A stretch of DNA of 64,000 nucleotides from Leptidea sinapis (Eukaryota; Arthropoda; Insecta; Lepidoptera; Pieridae): contig NC_066290.1 of NCBI RefSeq assembly GCF_905404315.1, positions 9,113,453 to 9,177,452 of the forward strand, in the 5' to 3' direction. The notes beneath the pieces were generated by a model that worked only from the letters and a program-made list of their open reading frames with translations, ran no database searches and was not told the origin of the DNA. This document shows, piece after piece, positions 11,661 to 24,700 of this stretch. Within the stretch, counting starts at the first letter, position 1, and every line of letters starts with the position of its first letter. The translations under genes were made by a program, and so were the position numbers.

Positions 11661-13889
11661 TGTGCGGTGGCCGACTTACTTTTCAAAAATGATCCCAAAA
11701 TCGTACTCTGCACCCTCGAGAACCTCGAATACAATACCCATAATGTTGTCATCATAATTTTGAGCGGCGGCCATCTTGGATTTGAAAAATGATCACAAAA
11801 TCGTTCTCAGCACCCTCGAGAACCTCGGATACGATACCCATATTGTAGTTATCATGCTTTTGAGCGGCGGCCATCTCGGATTTAAAAATGATCACAAAAT
11901 CGTTCTCAGCACCCTTGAGAACCTCGAATACGATACCCATAATGTAGTTATCATACTTTTGAGCCGCGGCACTCTTGGATTTGAAAAATGATCACTAAAT
12001 CGTTCTCTGCACCCTCGAGAACCTCTGATACGATACCCATAATCTAGTTATCAAATTTTTGAGCGGCGGCCATCTCGGATTTAATAATGATCCCAAAATT
12101 GCTTTCTGCACCCTCGAGAACCTCGGACACGATATCCATATTGCTGAAAACTTAATTGCGTGCGGCAGCCCTCTTGGATTTGAAAAATGATCACAGAATT
12201 GTTCTCTGCACCCTCGAGAACCTCGGACACGATATCCATATTGCTGAAATCATAATTTTGTGCGGTGGCCAACTTACTTTTCAAAAATTATCCCAAAATC
12301 GTTCTCTGCACCCTTGAGAACCTCAGACATGATATCCATATTGCTTAAATCATAATTTTGTGCGGCGACCATCTTCGATATCAAATATGATCCCAAAATC
12401 GTTCTCTGCACCCTCGACAACCTCGGTCACGGTATCCATAATATTGTCATCATAATTTTGAGCGGCGGCCATCTTGGATTTGAAAAATGATCACAAAATC
12501 GTTCTCAGCACCCTCGAAAACCTCGGATACGATAGCCATAATGTAGTTATCATGCTTTTGAACGGCGGCCATCTCGGATTTAAAAATGATCACAAAATCG
12601 TTCTCAGCACCCTTGAGAACCTCGAATACGATACCCATAATGTAGTTATCATACTTTTGAGCCGCGGCAATCTTGGATTTGAAAAATGATCACTAAATCG
12701 TTCTCTGCACCCTCGAGAACCTCTGATACGATACCCATAATCTAGTTACCAAATTTTTGAGCGGCGGCCATCTCGGATTTAATAATGATCCCAAAATTGT
12801 TTTCTGCACCCTCGAGAACCTCGGACACGATATCCATATTGCTGAAATCATAATTTTGTGCGGTGGCCAACTTACTTTTCAAAAATTATCCCAAAATCGT
12901 TCTCTGCACCCTCGAGAACCTCAGACATGATATCCATATTGCTTAAATCATAATTTTGTGCGGCGGCCATCTTCGATATCAAATATGATCCCAAAATCGT
13001 TCTCTGCACCCTCGACAACCTCTGTCACGCTATCCATATTGCTGAAAACATAATTGTTTGCGGCAGCCCTCTTGGATATTAAATATGATCACAGAATTGT
13101 TCTCTGCACCCTCGAGAACCTCAGACACGATATCCATATTGCTGAAAACATAATTGTGTGTGGCAGCCATCTTGAATTTCAAAAATGATCACAGAATTGT
13201 TCTCTGCACCCTCGAGAAACTCGGACACGATATCCAGATTGCTGAAATCATAATTTTGTGCGGCGGCCATCTAGGATTTGATCCCAAAATTGTTGTATGC
13301 ACCTTCGAGAACCTCGGACACGATATCCACATTGCTGAAAACATAATTGTTTGCGGCAGCCCTCTTGGTTTTCAAAAATGATCACAGAATTGTTCTCTGC
13401 ACCCTCGAGAACCTCGGAAACGATATCCATATTGCTGAAATCATAATTTTGTGCGGTGGCCAACTAACTTTTCAAAAATGATCCCAAAATCGTTCTCTGC
13501 ACCCTAGAGAACCTCGGACATGTTATCCATATTGCTTAAATCATAATTTTGTGTGGCTGCCATCTTCGATATCAAATATGATCACAGAATTGTTCTCTGC
13601 ACCCTCGACAACCTCGGACACGGTATCCATATTGCTGAAAACATAATTTTGTGCGGTGGCCATTTTGGATTTGAAAAATGATCACCAAATCGTTCTCTGC
13701 ACCCTCGAGAATCTAGGCCACGATATCCATATTGATGAAATCATAATTTTGTGCGGCGGCCATCTTGGATTTGAAAAATGATCACAAAATCGATCTCAGC
13801 ACCCTCGAGAACCTCTGATACGATACCCATAATGTAGTTATCATACTTTTGAGCCGCGGCCATCTTGGATTTGAAAAATGATCACAAAA

Positions 13890-14525
13890 TCGTTCTCTGC
13901 ACCCTCGAGAACCTCGGACACGATATCCATATTGCTGAAAGCATAATTATGTGGGGCAGCCATCTTGAATTTCAAAAATGATCACAGAATTGTTCTCTGC
14001 ACCCTCGAGAAACTCGGACACTATATCCATATTGCTGAAATCATAATTTTGTGCGGCGGCCATCTAGGATTTGATCCCAAAATTGTTGTCTGCACCCTCG
14101 AGAACCTCGGACACGATACCCATATTGCTGAAAATATAATTGTTTTGGGCAGCGCTCTTGGATTTCAAAAATGATCACAGAATTGTTCTCTGCACCCTCG
14201 AGAACCTCGGACACGATATCCATATTGCTGAAAGCATAATTATGTGGGGCAGCCATCTTGAATTTCAAAAATGATCACAGAATTGTTCTCTGCACCCTCG
14301 AGAAACTCGGACACGATATCCATATTGCTGAAATCATAATTATGTGCGGCGGCCATCTAGGATTTGATCCCAAAATTGTTGTCTGCACCCTCGAGAACCT
14401 CGGACACGATACCCATATTGCTGAAAACATAATTGTTTTGGGCAGCGCTCTTGGATTTCAAAAATGATCACAGAATTGTTCTCTGCACCCTCGAGAACCT
14501 CGGACACGATATCCATATTGCTGAA
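13890..14525 (+). repeat. 293-bp three-monomer tandem duplication
   Basis: 13,890-14,230 matches 14,183-14,523 at a 293-bp offset (100+100+93 bp). Both copies carry the marker GCATAATTATGTGGGGCAGC (13,941 and 14,234) and a 93-bp monomer followed by GTTTTGGGCAGCGCTC. The corresponding place at about 25,680-25,980 has a single copy, so this duplication arose after the larger copying or was lost there. Confidence 0.8.
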
Positions 14526-15281
14526 AACATATTTGTGTGTGGCAGCCATCTTGAATTTCAAAAATGATCACAGAATTGTTCTCTGCACCCTCGAGAAACT
14601 CGGACACGATATCCATATTGCTGAAATCAAAATTTTGTGCGGCGGCCATCTAGGATTTGATCCCAAAATTGTTGTCTGCACCCTCGAGAACCTCGGACAC
14701 GATATCCATATTGCTGACAACATAATTGTTTGCGGCAGCCCTCTTGGATTTCAAAAATGATCACAGAATTGTTCTCTGCACCCTCGAGAACATCGGACAC
14801 GATATCCATATTGCTTAAATCATAATTTTGTGCGGTGGCCAACTTACTTTTCAAAAATGATCCAAAAATCTTTCTCTGCACCCTAGAGAACCTCGGACAT
14901 GTTATCCATATTGCTTAAATCATAATTTTGTGCGGCGGCCATCTTCGATATCAAATATGATCACAGAATTGTTCTCTGCACCCTCGACAACCTCGGACAC
15001 GGTATCCATATTGCTGAAAACATAATTTTGTGCGGTGGCCATTTTGGATTTGAAAAATGATCACCAAATCGTTCTCTGCACCCTCGAGAACCTCTGATAC
15101 GATACCCATAATGTAGTTATCATACTTTTGAGCCGCGGCCATCTTGGATTTGAAAAATGATCACAAAATCGTTCTCTGCACCCTCGAGAACCTCGGACAC
15201 GATATCCATATTGCTGAAAGCATAATTGTGTTAGGCAGCCATCTTGAATTTCAAAAATGATCACAGAATTGTTCTCTGCAC

Positions 15282-15298
15282 CTTCGAGAAACTCGGAC
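15282..15298 (+). other. CENP-B-box-like site
   Basis: The 17 bases read C-TTCG-AGAA-A-CT-CGGA-C. Against the published core NTTCGNNNNANNCGGGN, eight of nine fixed positions match; only the last G is A. The site occupies monomer positions 25-38, where most monomers have CTCG and often C at the central A. Binding is not shown and a short motif can match by chance. Confidence 0.35.
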
Positions 15299-15719
15299 AC
15301 GATATCCATATTGCTGACATCATAATTTTGTGCGGCGGCCATCAAGGATTTGATCCCAAAATTGTTGTCTGCACCCTCGAGAACCTCGGACACGATATCC
15401 ATATTGCTGAAAACATAATTGTTTGCGGCAGCGTTCTTGGATTTCAAAAATGATCACAGAATTGTTCACTGCACCCTCGAGAACCTCGGACACGATATCC
15501 ATATTGCTGAAATCATAATTTTGTGCGGTGGCCAACTTACTTTTCAAAAATGATCCCAAAATCGTTCTCTGCACCCTCGAGAACCTCGGACATGATATCC
15601 ATATTGCTTAAATCATAATTTTGTGCGGCGGCCATCTTCGATATCAAATATGATCACAGAGTTGTTCTCTGCACCCTCGAGAAGCTCGGACACGATATCC
15701 ATATTGCTGAAAACATAAT

Positions 15720-16799
15720 TTTGTGCGGTGGCCATTTTGGATTTGAAAAATGATCACCAAATCGTTCTCTGCACCCTCGAGAATCTAGGCCACGATATCC
15801 ATATTGATGAAATCATAATTTTGTGCGGCGGCCATCTAGGATATCAAATATGATCACAAAATAGTTCTTTGCTCCCTTGGGAACCTCGGACACCATAATG
15901 TTCTCATCAAAATTTGGTGCGGCGGTCATCTTGGATTTGAAAAATGTTCACCAAATCGTTCTCTGCACCCTCAAGAACCTCGGGTACGATATTCATATTG
16001 CTGAAATAATAATTTTGTGAGGCGGCCAACTTGGATTTCAAATATGATCACTAAATCGTTCTCTGCACCCATGAGAACCTCGGACACGATTTCCATATTG
16101 CTGATAACATAATTGTGTGTGGCAGCCATCTTGAATATCAAATATGATCACAGAATTGTTCTCTGCACCCTCGAGATCCTCGGACACGATATCCATATTG
16201 CTGAAATCATAATTTTGTGCGGCGGCCATCTAGGATTTGATCCCAAAATTGTTGTCTGCACCCTCGAGAACCTCGGACACGATATCCATATTGCTGAAAT
16301 CATAGTTTTGTGCGGTGGCCAACTTACTTTTCAAAAATGATCCCAAAATCGTTCTCTGCACCCTCGAGAACCTCGGACATGATATTTATATTGCTTTAAT
16401 CATAATTTTGTGCGGTGGCCATCTTCTATATCAAATATGATCACAGAATTGTTCTCTGCACCCTTCAGAACCTCGGACACGATATCCATATTGCTGAAAT
16501 CATAATTTTGTGCGGCGGCCATCTAGGATTTGATCCCAAAATTGTTGTCTGCACCCTCGAGAACCTCGGACACAATATCCATATTGCTGAAAACATAATT
16601 GTTTGCGGCAGCCCTCTTGGATTTCAATAATGATCACAGAATTGTTCTCTGCACCCTCGAGAACCTCGGACACGATATCCATATTTCTGAAATCATAATT
16701 TTGTGCGGTGGCCAACTTACTTTTCAAAAATGATCCCAAAATCGTTCTCTGCACCCTCGAGAACCTCGGACATGATATCCATATTGCTTAAATCATAAT
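15720..16799 (+). repeat. 1,080-bp higher-order unit, A1
   Basis: This 11-monomer unit includes one 94-bp and two 93-bp monomers. It is repeated immediately at 16,800. It begins with GTGGCCATTTTGG and ends before the next such monomer. A1 markers are CAGAACCTCGGACAC near 16,470 and TTTCAATAATG near 16,623. Confidence 0.85.
15852..15945 (+). repeat. 94-bp monomer class (GGACACCATAATGTTC)
   Basis: Six bases are lost between GGACAC and CATAATG. This monomer also has GTTCTTTGCTCCCTTGG instead of the usual GTTCTCTGCACCCTCG, so it lacks the CTCGAG site and the dyad. Other copies lie near 16.93, 19.71, 20.79, 27.13, 30.81 and 32.88 kb, always at the same place in the 1,080-bp unit or its relatives. 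Confidence 0.85.
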
Positions 16800-17879
16800 T
16801 TTGTGCGGTGGCCATTTTGGATTTGAAAAATGATCACCAAATCGTTCTCTGCACCCTCGAGAATCTAGGCCACGATATCCATATTGATGAAATCATAATT
16901 TTGTGCGGCGGCCATCTAGGATATCAAATATGATCACAAAATAGTTCTTTGCTCCCTTGGGAACCTCGGACACCATAATGTTCTCATCAAAATTTGGTGC
17001 GGCGGTCATCTTGGATTTGAAAAATGTTCACCAAATCGTTCTCTGCACCCTCAAGAACCTCGGGTACGATATTCATATTGCTGAAATAATAATTTTGTGA
17101 GGCGGCCAACTTGGATTTCAAATATGATCACTAAATCGTTCTCTGCACCCATGAGAACCTCGGACACGATTTCCATATTGCTGATAACATAATTGTGTGT
17201 GGCAGCCATCTTGAATATCAAATATGATCACAGAATTGTTCTCTGCACCCTCGAGATCCTCGGACACGATATCCATATTGCTGAAATCATAATTTTGTGC
17301 GGCGGCCATCTAGGATTTGATCCCAAAATTGTTGTCTGCACCCTCGAGAACCTCGGACACGATATCCATATTGCTGAAATCATAGTTTTGTGCGGTGGCC
17401 AACTTACTTTTCAAAAATGATCCCAAAATCGTTCTCTGCACCCTCGAGAACCTCGGACATGATATTTATATTGCTTTAATCATAATTTTGTGCGGTGGCC
17501 ATCTTCTATATCAAATATGATCACAGAATTGTTCTCTGCACCCTTCAGAACCTAGGACACGATATCCATATTGCTGAAATCATAATTTTGTGCGGCGGCC
17601 ATCTAGGATTTGATCCCAAAATTGTTGTCTGCACCCTCGAGAACCTCGGACACAATATCCATATTGCTGAAAACATAATTGTTTGCGGCAGCCCTCTTGG
17701 ATTTCAAAAATGATCACAGAATTGTTCTCTGCACCCTCGAGAACCTCGGACACGATATCCATATTTCTGAAATCATAATTTTGTGCGGTGGCCAACTTAC
17801 TTTTCAAAAATGATCCCAAAATCGTTCTCTGCACCCTCGAGAACCTCGGACATGATATCCATATTGCTTAAATCATAAT
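16800..17879 (+). repeat. 1,080-bp higher-order unit, A2
   Basis: This is an adjacent copy of A1 at exactly 1,080 bp. It differs from A1 by only a few substitutions, notably CAGAACCTAGGACAC near 17,548 and TTTCAAAAATG near 17,703. The first marker is shared with the second unit of copy B (near 21,404), not with A1. The join with A1 lies in the shared CATAATTTTGTGCGG at about 16,794-16,808. Confidence 0.85.
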
Positions 17880-18410
17880 TTTGTGCGGCGGCCATCTTCG
17901 ATATCAAATATTATCACAGAATTGTTCTCTGCACCCTCGAGAACCTCGGACACGATATCCATATTGCTGAAAACATAATTGTGTGTGGCAGCCATCTTGA
18001 ATTTCGAAAATGATCACAGAATTGTTCTCTGCACCCTCGAGAACCTCGGACACGATATCCATATCGCTGACATCATAATTTTGTGCGGCGGCCATCTAGG
18101 ATATCAAATATGATCACAAAATCGTTCTCTGCACCCTTGAGAACCTCGGACACTATACCCATAATGTTTTCATCATAATTTGGTGCGGCGGTCATATTGG
18201 ATTTGAAAAATATTCACCAAATCGTTCTCTGCACCCTCGAGAACCTAGGATACGATACCCATAATCTAGTAATCAAACTTTTGAGCGGCGGCCATCTCGG
18301 ATTTAATAATGATCCCAAAATTGTTTTCTGCACCCTCGAGAACCTCGGACACAATATCCATATTGCTGAAATCATAATTGCTTGCGGCAGCCCTCTTGGA
18401 TTTCAAAAAT

Positions 18411-18809
18411 GATCACAGAATTGTTCTCTGCACCCTCGAGAACCTCGGACACGATATCCATATTGCTAAAATCATAATTTTGTGCGGGGCCATCTTGGAT
18501 ATCAAATATGATCAAAAAATCGTTCTCTGCACCCTTGACAACCTCGGACACGATATGCATATTGCTGAAATCATAATTTTGTGCGGCGGCCATCTTGGAT
18601 ATCAAATATGATCACAAAATCGTTCTCTGCACCCTCGAGAACCTCGGACACGATATCCATATTGCTAAAATCATAATTTTGTGCGGGGCCATCTTGGATA
18701 TCAAATATGATCACAAAATCGTTCTCTGCACCCTTGACAACCTCGGACACGATATGCATATTGCTGAAATCATAATTTTGTGCGGCGGCCATCTTGGATT
18801 TCAAAAATG
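18411..18809 (+). repeat. 199-bp dimer tandem duplication
   Basis: 18,411-18,600 is repeated at 18,610-18,799. Each dimer has one 99-bp monomer with the shortened GTGCGGGGCCATC block and one 100-bp monomer with the GATATGCATATTGC variant. The corresponding places at 22,228-22,460, 28,574-28,810 and 34,316-34,550 have one dimer. Confidence 0.85.
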
Positions 18810-19679
18810 ATCACAAAATCGTTCTGTGCACTCTCGAGAACCTCGGATAAGATACCCATATTTTTATGATCATAATCTTGAACGACGGCCATCTTGGATT
18901 TGAAAAATGATCACAAAAACGTTCTCAGCACCCTCTAGAAACTCGGATACGATACCCATAATGTAGTTATCATACTTTTGAGCGGCGGCCATGTTGGATT
19001 TGAAAACTAATTACATAATCGTTCTCTGCACCCTCGAGAACCTCGGGTACGATATCCATAATGTAGTTATCATACTTTTGAGTGGCGGCCATCTTCGATT
19101 TGAAAAATGATCACAAAATCGTTCTCTGCATTCTCGAGATCCTCGGATACGATACCCAAATTTTTATGATCATAATCTTGCACGGTGGCCATCTCGGATT
19201 TAAAAATGATCCCAAAATTATTTTCTGCAATCTAGAGAACCTCGGACACGATATCCATATTGCTGAAAACATAATTTTGTGCGGTGGCCATTTTAGAATT
19301 GAAAAATGTTCACCAAATCGTTCTCTGCACCCTCGAGAATCTAGGCCACGATATCCATATTGATGAAATCGTAATTTTGTGCGGCGGCCATCTTGGATTT
19401 CAAAAATGATCACAAAATTGTTCACTGCACCCTCGAGAACCTCGGACACGATATCCATATTGCTGAAATCATAATTTTGTGCGGTGGCCAACTTACTTTT
19501 CAAAAATGATCCCACAATCGTTCTCTGCACCCTCGAGAACCTCGGACATGATATCCATATTGCTTAAATCATAATTTTGTGCGGCGGCCATCTTCGATAT
19601 CAAATATGATCACAGAGTTGTTCTCTGCACCCTCGAGAAGCTCGGACACGATATCCATATTGCTGAAAACATAATTTTG

Positions 19680-20655
19680 TGCGGCGGCCATCTAGGATAT
19701 CAAATATGATCACAAAATAGTTCTTTGCTCCCTTGGGAACCTCGGACACCATAATGTTCTCATCAAAATTTGGTGCGGCGGTCATCTTGGATTTGAAAAA
19801 TGTTCACCAAATCGTTCTCTGCACCCTCAAGAACCTCGGGTACGATATTCATATTGCTGAAATAATAATTTTGTGAGGCGGCCAACTTGGATTTCAAATA
19901 TGATCACTAAATCGTTCTCTGCACCCATGAGAACCTCGGACACGATTTCCATATTGCTGATAACATAATTGTGTGTGGCAGCCATCTTGAATATCAAATA
20001 TGATCACAGAATTGTTCTCTGCACCCTCGAGATCCTCGGACACGATATCCATATTGCTGAAATCATAATTTTGTGCGGCGGCCATCTAGGATTTGATCCC
20101 AAAATTGTTGTCTGCACCCTCGAGAACCTCGGACACGATATCCATATTGCTGAAATCATAGTTTTGTGCGGTGGCCAACTTACTTTTCAAAAATGATCCC
20201 AAAATCGTTCTCTGCACCCTCGAGAACCTCGGACATGATATTTATATTGCTTTAATCATAATTTTGTGCGGTGGCCATCTTCTATATCAAATATGATCAC
20301 AGAATTGTTCTCTGCACCCTTCAGAACCTCGGACACGATATCCATATTGCTGAAATCATAATTTTGTGCGGCGGCCATCTAGGATTTGATCCCAAAATTG
20401 TTGTCTGCACCCTCGAGAACCTCGGACACAATATCCATATTGCTGAAAACATAATTGTTTGCGGCAGCCCTCTTGGATTTCAATAATGATCACAGAATTG
20501 TTCTCTGCACCCTCGAGAACCTCGGACACGATATCCATATTTCTGAAATCATAATTTTGTGCGGTGGCCAACTTACTTTTCAAAAATGATCCCAAAATCG
20601 TTCTCTGCACCCTCGAGAACCTCGGACATGATATCCATATTGCTTAAATCATAAT
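19680..20655 (+). repeat. 1,080-bp higher-order unit, B1 (first monomer missing)
   Basis: This is the copy-B counterpart of A1 at a 3,856-bp offset. Its first ~100-bp monomer (GTGGCCATTTTGG type) is absent, so the unit starts at GCGGCGGCCATCTAGG. It carries the A1 markers CAGAACCTCGGACAC (about 20,326) and TTTCAATAATG (about 20,479). Confidence 0.8.
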
Positions 20656-21735
20656 TTTGTGCGGTGGCCATTTTGGATTTGAAAAATGATCACCAAATCG
20701 TTCTCTGCACCCTCGAGAATCTAGGCCACGATATCCATATTGATGAAATCATAATTTTGTGCGGCGGCCATCTAGGATATCAAATATGATCACAAAATAG
20801 TTCTTTGCTCCCTTGGGAACCTCGGACACCATAATGTTCTCATCAAAATTTGGTGCGGCGGTCATCTTGGATTTGAAAAATGTTCACCAAATCGTTCTCT
20901 GCACCCTCAAGAACCTCGGGTACGATATTCATATTGCTGAAATAATAATTTTGTGAGGCGGCCAACTTGGATTTCAAATATGATCACTAAATCGTTCTCT
21001 GCACCCATGAGAACCTCGGACACGATTTCCATATTGCTGATAACATAATTGTGTGTGGCAGCCATCTTGAATATCAAATATGATCACAGAATTGTTCTCT
21101 GCACCCTCGAGATCCTCGGACACGATATCCATATTGCTGAAATCATAATTTTGTGCGGCGGCCATCTAGGATTTGATCCCAAAATTGTTGTCTGCACCCT
21201 CGAGAACCTCGGACACGATATCCATATTGCTGAAATCATAATTTTGTGCGGTGGCCAACTTACTTTTCAAAAATGATCCCAAAATCGTTCTCTGCACCCT
21301 CGAGAACCTCGGACATGATATTTATATTGCTTTAATCATAATTTTGTGCGGTGGCCATCTTCTATATCAAATATGATCACAGAATTGTTCTCTGCACCCT
21401 TCAGAACCTAGGACACGATATCCATATTGCTGAAATCATAATTTTGTGCGGCGGCCATCTAGGATTTGATCCCAAAATTGTTGTCTGCACCCTCGAGAAC
21501 CTCGGACACAATATCCATATTGCTGAAAACATAATTGTTTGCGGCAGCCCTCTTGGATTTCAATAATGATCACAGAATTGTTCTCTGCACCCTCGAGAAC
21601 CTCGGACACGATATCCATATTTCTGAAATCATAATTTTGTGCGGTGGCCAACTTACTTTTCAAAAATGATCCCAAAATCGTTCTCTGCACCCTCGAGAAC
21701 CTCGGACATGATATCCATATTGCTTAAATCATAAT
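20656..21735 (+). repeat. 1,080-bp higher-order unit, B2
   Basis: This is the copy-B counterpart of A2 at 3,856 bp. It shares the A2-specific CAGAACCTAGGACAC (about 21,404). It is unique among these units in reading CATAATTTTG near 21,237, where A1, A2 and B1 read CATAGTTTTG, a substitution or small conversion after the 3.96-kb event. Confidence 0.85.
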
Positions 21736-24700
21736 TTTGAGCGGCGGCCATCTTCGATATCAAATATTATCACAGAATTGTTCTCTGCACCCTCGAGAAC
21801 CTCGGACACGATATCCATATTGCTGAAAACATAATTGTGTGTGGCAGCCATCTTGAATTTCGAAAATGATCACAGAATTGTTCTCTGCACCCTCGAGAAC
21901 CTCGGACACGATATCCATATTGCTGACATCATAATTTTGTGCGGCGGCCATCTAGGATATCAAATATGATCACAAAATCGTTCTCTGCACCCTTGAGAAC
22001 CTCGGACACTATACCCATAATGTTTTCATCATAATTTGGTGCGGCGGTCATATTGGATTTGAAAAATATTCACCAAATCGTTCTCTGCACCCTCGAGAAC
22101 CTAGGATACGATACCCATAATCTAGTATTCAAACTTTTGAGCGGCGGCCATCTCGGATTTAATAATGATCCCAAAATTGTTTTCTGCACCCTCGAGAACC
22201 TCGGACACAATATCCATATTGCTGAAATCATAATTGCTTGCGGCAGCCCTCTTGGATTTCAAAAATGATCACAGAATTGTTCTCTGCACCCTCGAGAACC
22301 TCGGACACGATATCCATATTGCTAAAATCATAATTTTGTGCGGGGCCATCTTGGATATCAAATATGATCACAAAATCGTTCTCTGCACCCTTGACAACCT
22401 CGGACACGATATGCATATTGCTGAAATCATAATTTTGTGCGGCGGCCATCTTGGATTTCAAAAATGATCACAAAATCGTTCTGTGCACTCTCGAGAACCT
22501 CGGATAAGATACCCATATTTTTATGATCATAATCTTGCACGACGGCCATCTTGGATTTGAAAAATGATCACAAAAACGTTCTCAGCACCCTCTAGAAACT
22601 CGGATACGATACCCATAATGTAGTTATCATACTTTTGAGCGGCGGCCATGTTGGATTTGAAAACTAATTACATAATCGTTCTCTGCACCCTAGAGAACCT
22701 CGGGTACGATATCCATAATGTAGTAATCATACTTTTGAGTGGCGGCCATCTTCGATTTGAAAAATGATCACAAAATCGTTCTCTGCATTCTCGAGATCCT
22801 CGGATACGATACCCAAATTTTTATGATCATAATCTTGCACGGTGGCCATCTCGGATTTAAAAATGATCCCAAAATTATTTTCTGCATTCTAGAGAACCTC
22901 GGACACGATATCCATATTGCTGAAAACATAATTTTGTGCGGTGGCCATTTTGGAATTGAAAAATGTTCACCAAATCGTTCTCTGCACCCTCGAGAATCTA
23001 GGCCACGATATCCATATTGATGAAATCGTAATTTTGTGCGGCGGCCATCTTGGATTTGAAAAATGATCACAAAATCGATCTCAGCACCCTCGAGAACCTC
23101 GGATACGATACCCATAATGTTGTAATCATAATTTTGTGTGGTGGCCAACTTACTTTTCAAAAAAGATCCCAAAATCGTTCTCTGCACCCTCGAGAACCTC
23201 GGACATGATATCCATATTGCTTAAATCATAATTTTGTGCGGCGGCCATCTTCGATATCAAATATGATCACAAAATTGTTCTCTGCACCCTCGAAAATATC
23301 GGACACGATATCCATATTGCTGATAATATAATTGTGTGTGGCAGCTATCTTGAATTTCAAAAATGATCACAGAATTGTTCTGTGCATCCTCGAGAACCTC
23401 GGACACGATATCCATATTGCTTAAATCATAATTTTGTGCGGCGGCCATCTTCGATATCAAATATGATCACAGAATTGTTCTCTGCACCCTCGAGAACCTC
23501 GGACACGATATCCATATTGCTGAAATCATAATTTTGTGCGGCGGCCATCTAGGATTTGATCCCAAAATTGTTGTCTGCACCCTCGAGAACCTCGGACACG
23601 ATATCCATATTGCTGAAAACATAAGTGTTTGCGGCAGCCCTCTTGGATTTCAATAATGATCACAGAATTGTTCTCTGCACCTTCGAGAACCTCGGACACG
23701 ATATCCATATTGCTGAAATCATAATTTTGTGCGGTGGCCAACTTACTTTTCAAAAATGATCCCAAAATCGTACTCTGCACCCTCGAGAACCTCGAATACA
23801 ATACCCATAATGTTGTCATCATAATTTTGAGCGGCGGCCATCTTGGATTTGAAAAATGATCACAAAATCGTTCTCAGCACCCTCGAGAACCTCGGATACG
23901 ATACCCATATTGTAGTTATCATGCTTTTGAGCGGCGGCCATCTCGGATTTAAAAATGATCACAAAATCGTTCTCAGCACCCTTGAGAACCTCGAATACGA
24001 TACCCATAATGTAGTTATCATACTTTTGAGCCGCGGCACTCTTGGATTTGAAAAATGATCACTAAATCGTTCTCTGCACCCTCGACAACCTCGGTCACGG
24101 TATCCATAATATTGTCATCATAATTTTGAGCGGCGGCCATCTTGGATTTGATAAATGATCACAAAATCGTTCTCAGCACCCTCGAAAACCTCGGATACGA
24201 TACCCATAATGTAGTTATCATGCGTTTGAACGGCGGCCATCTCGGATTTAAAAATGATCACAAAATCGTTCTCAGCACCCTTGAGAACCTCGAATACGAT
24301 ACCCATAATGTAGTTATCATACTTTTGAGCCGCGGCAATCTTGGATTTGAAAAATGATCACTAAATCGTTCTCTGCACCCTCGAGAACCTCTGATACGAT
24401 ACCCATAATCTAGTTACCAAATTTTTGAGCGGCGGCCATCTCGGATTTAATAATGATCCCAAAATTGTTTTCTGCACCCTCGAGAACCTCGGACACGATA
24501 TCCATATTGCTGAAAACATAATTGCTTGCGGCAGCCCTCTTGGATTTCAAAAATGATCACAGAATTGTTCTCTGCACCCTCGAGAACCTCGGACACGATA
24601 TCCATATAGCTGAAATCATAATTTTGTGCGGTGGCCAACTTACTTTTCAAAAATTATCCCAAAATCGTTCTCTGCACCCTCGAGAACCTCAGACATGATA

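Larger units (their letters stand above)
10380..18600 (+). repeat. Large duplicated segment, copy 1 (~8.2 kb)
   Basis: This recurs at 22,447-28,800. The offset is 12,067 bp for 10,380-12,020, then 11,668, 11,768, 11,282 and 10,202 bp. Each step is a small number of whole monomers: 399 bp near 12,020, 100 bp near 12,850, 293+193 bp near 14,000-14,800, and 1,080 bp near 16,800. Between steps the copies are nearly identical. This copy contains the 293-bp duplication and the doubled 1,080-bp unit, which the other copy lacks. Confidence 0.8.
15435..19390 (+). repeat. 3.96-kb tandem duplication, copy A
   Basis: This aligns with 19,391-23,050 at an offset of 3,956 bp on the left, then 3,856 after one monomer lost in copy B, then 3,657 after a 199-bp dimer present only in copy A. 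The rare GTTCACTGCACC variant marks the start of both copies (15,465 and 19,421). The join at 19,391-19,419 passes from the landmark type found near 23,040 to the type found near 15,435, as expected for unequal exchange. Confidence 0.85.
19391..23050 (+). repeat. 3.96-kb tandem duplication, copy B
   Basis: This directly follows copy A and ends near 23,050, where the sequence returns to the order seen at 10,980 (GATCACAAAATCGATCTCAG). It keeps the doubled 1,080-bp unit of copy A, so the smaller duplication is the older event. One monomer is missing near 19,680 and a 199-bp dimer duplication is absent near 22,450. Confidence 0.85.
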
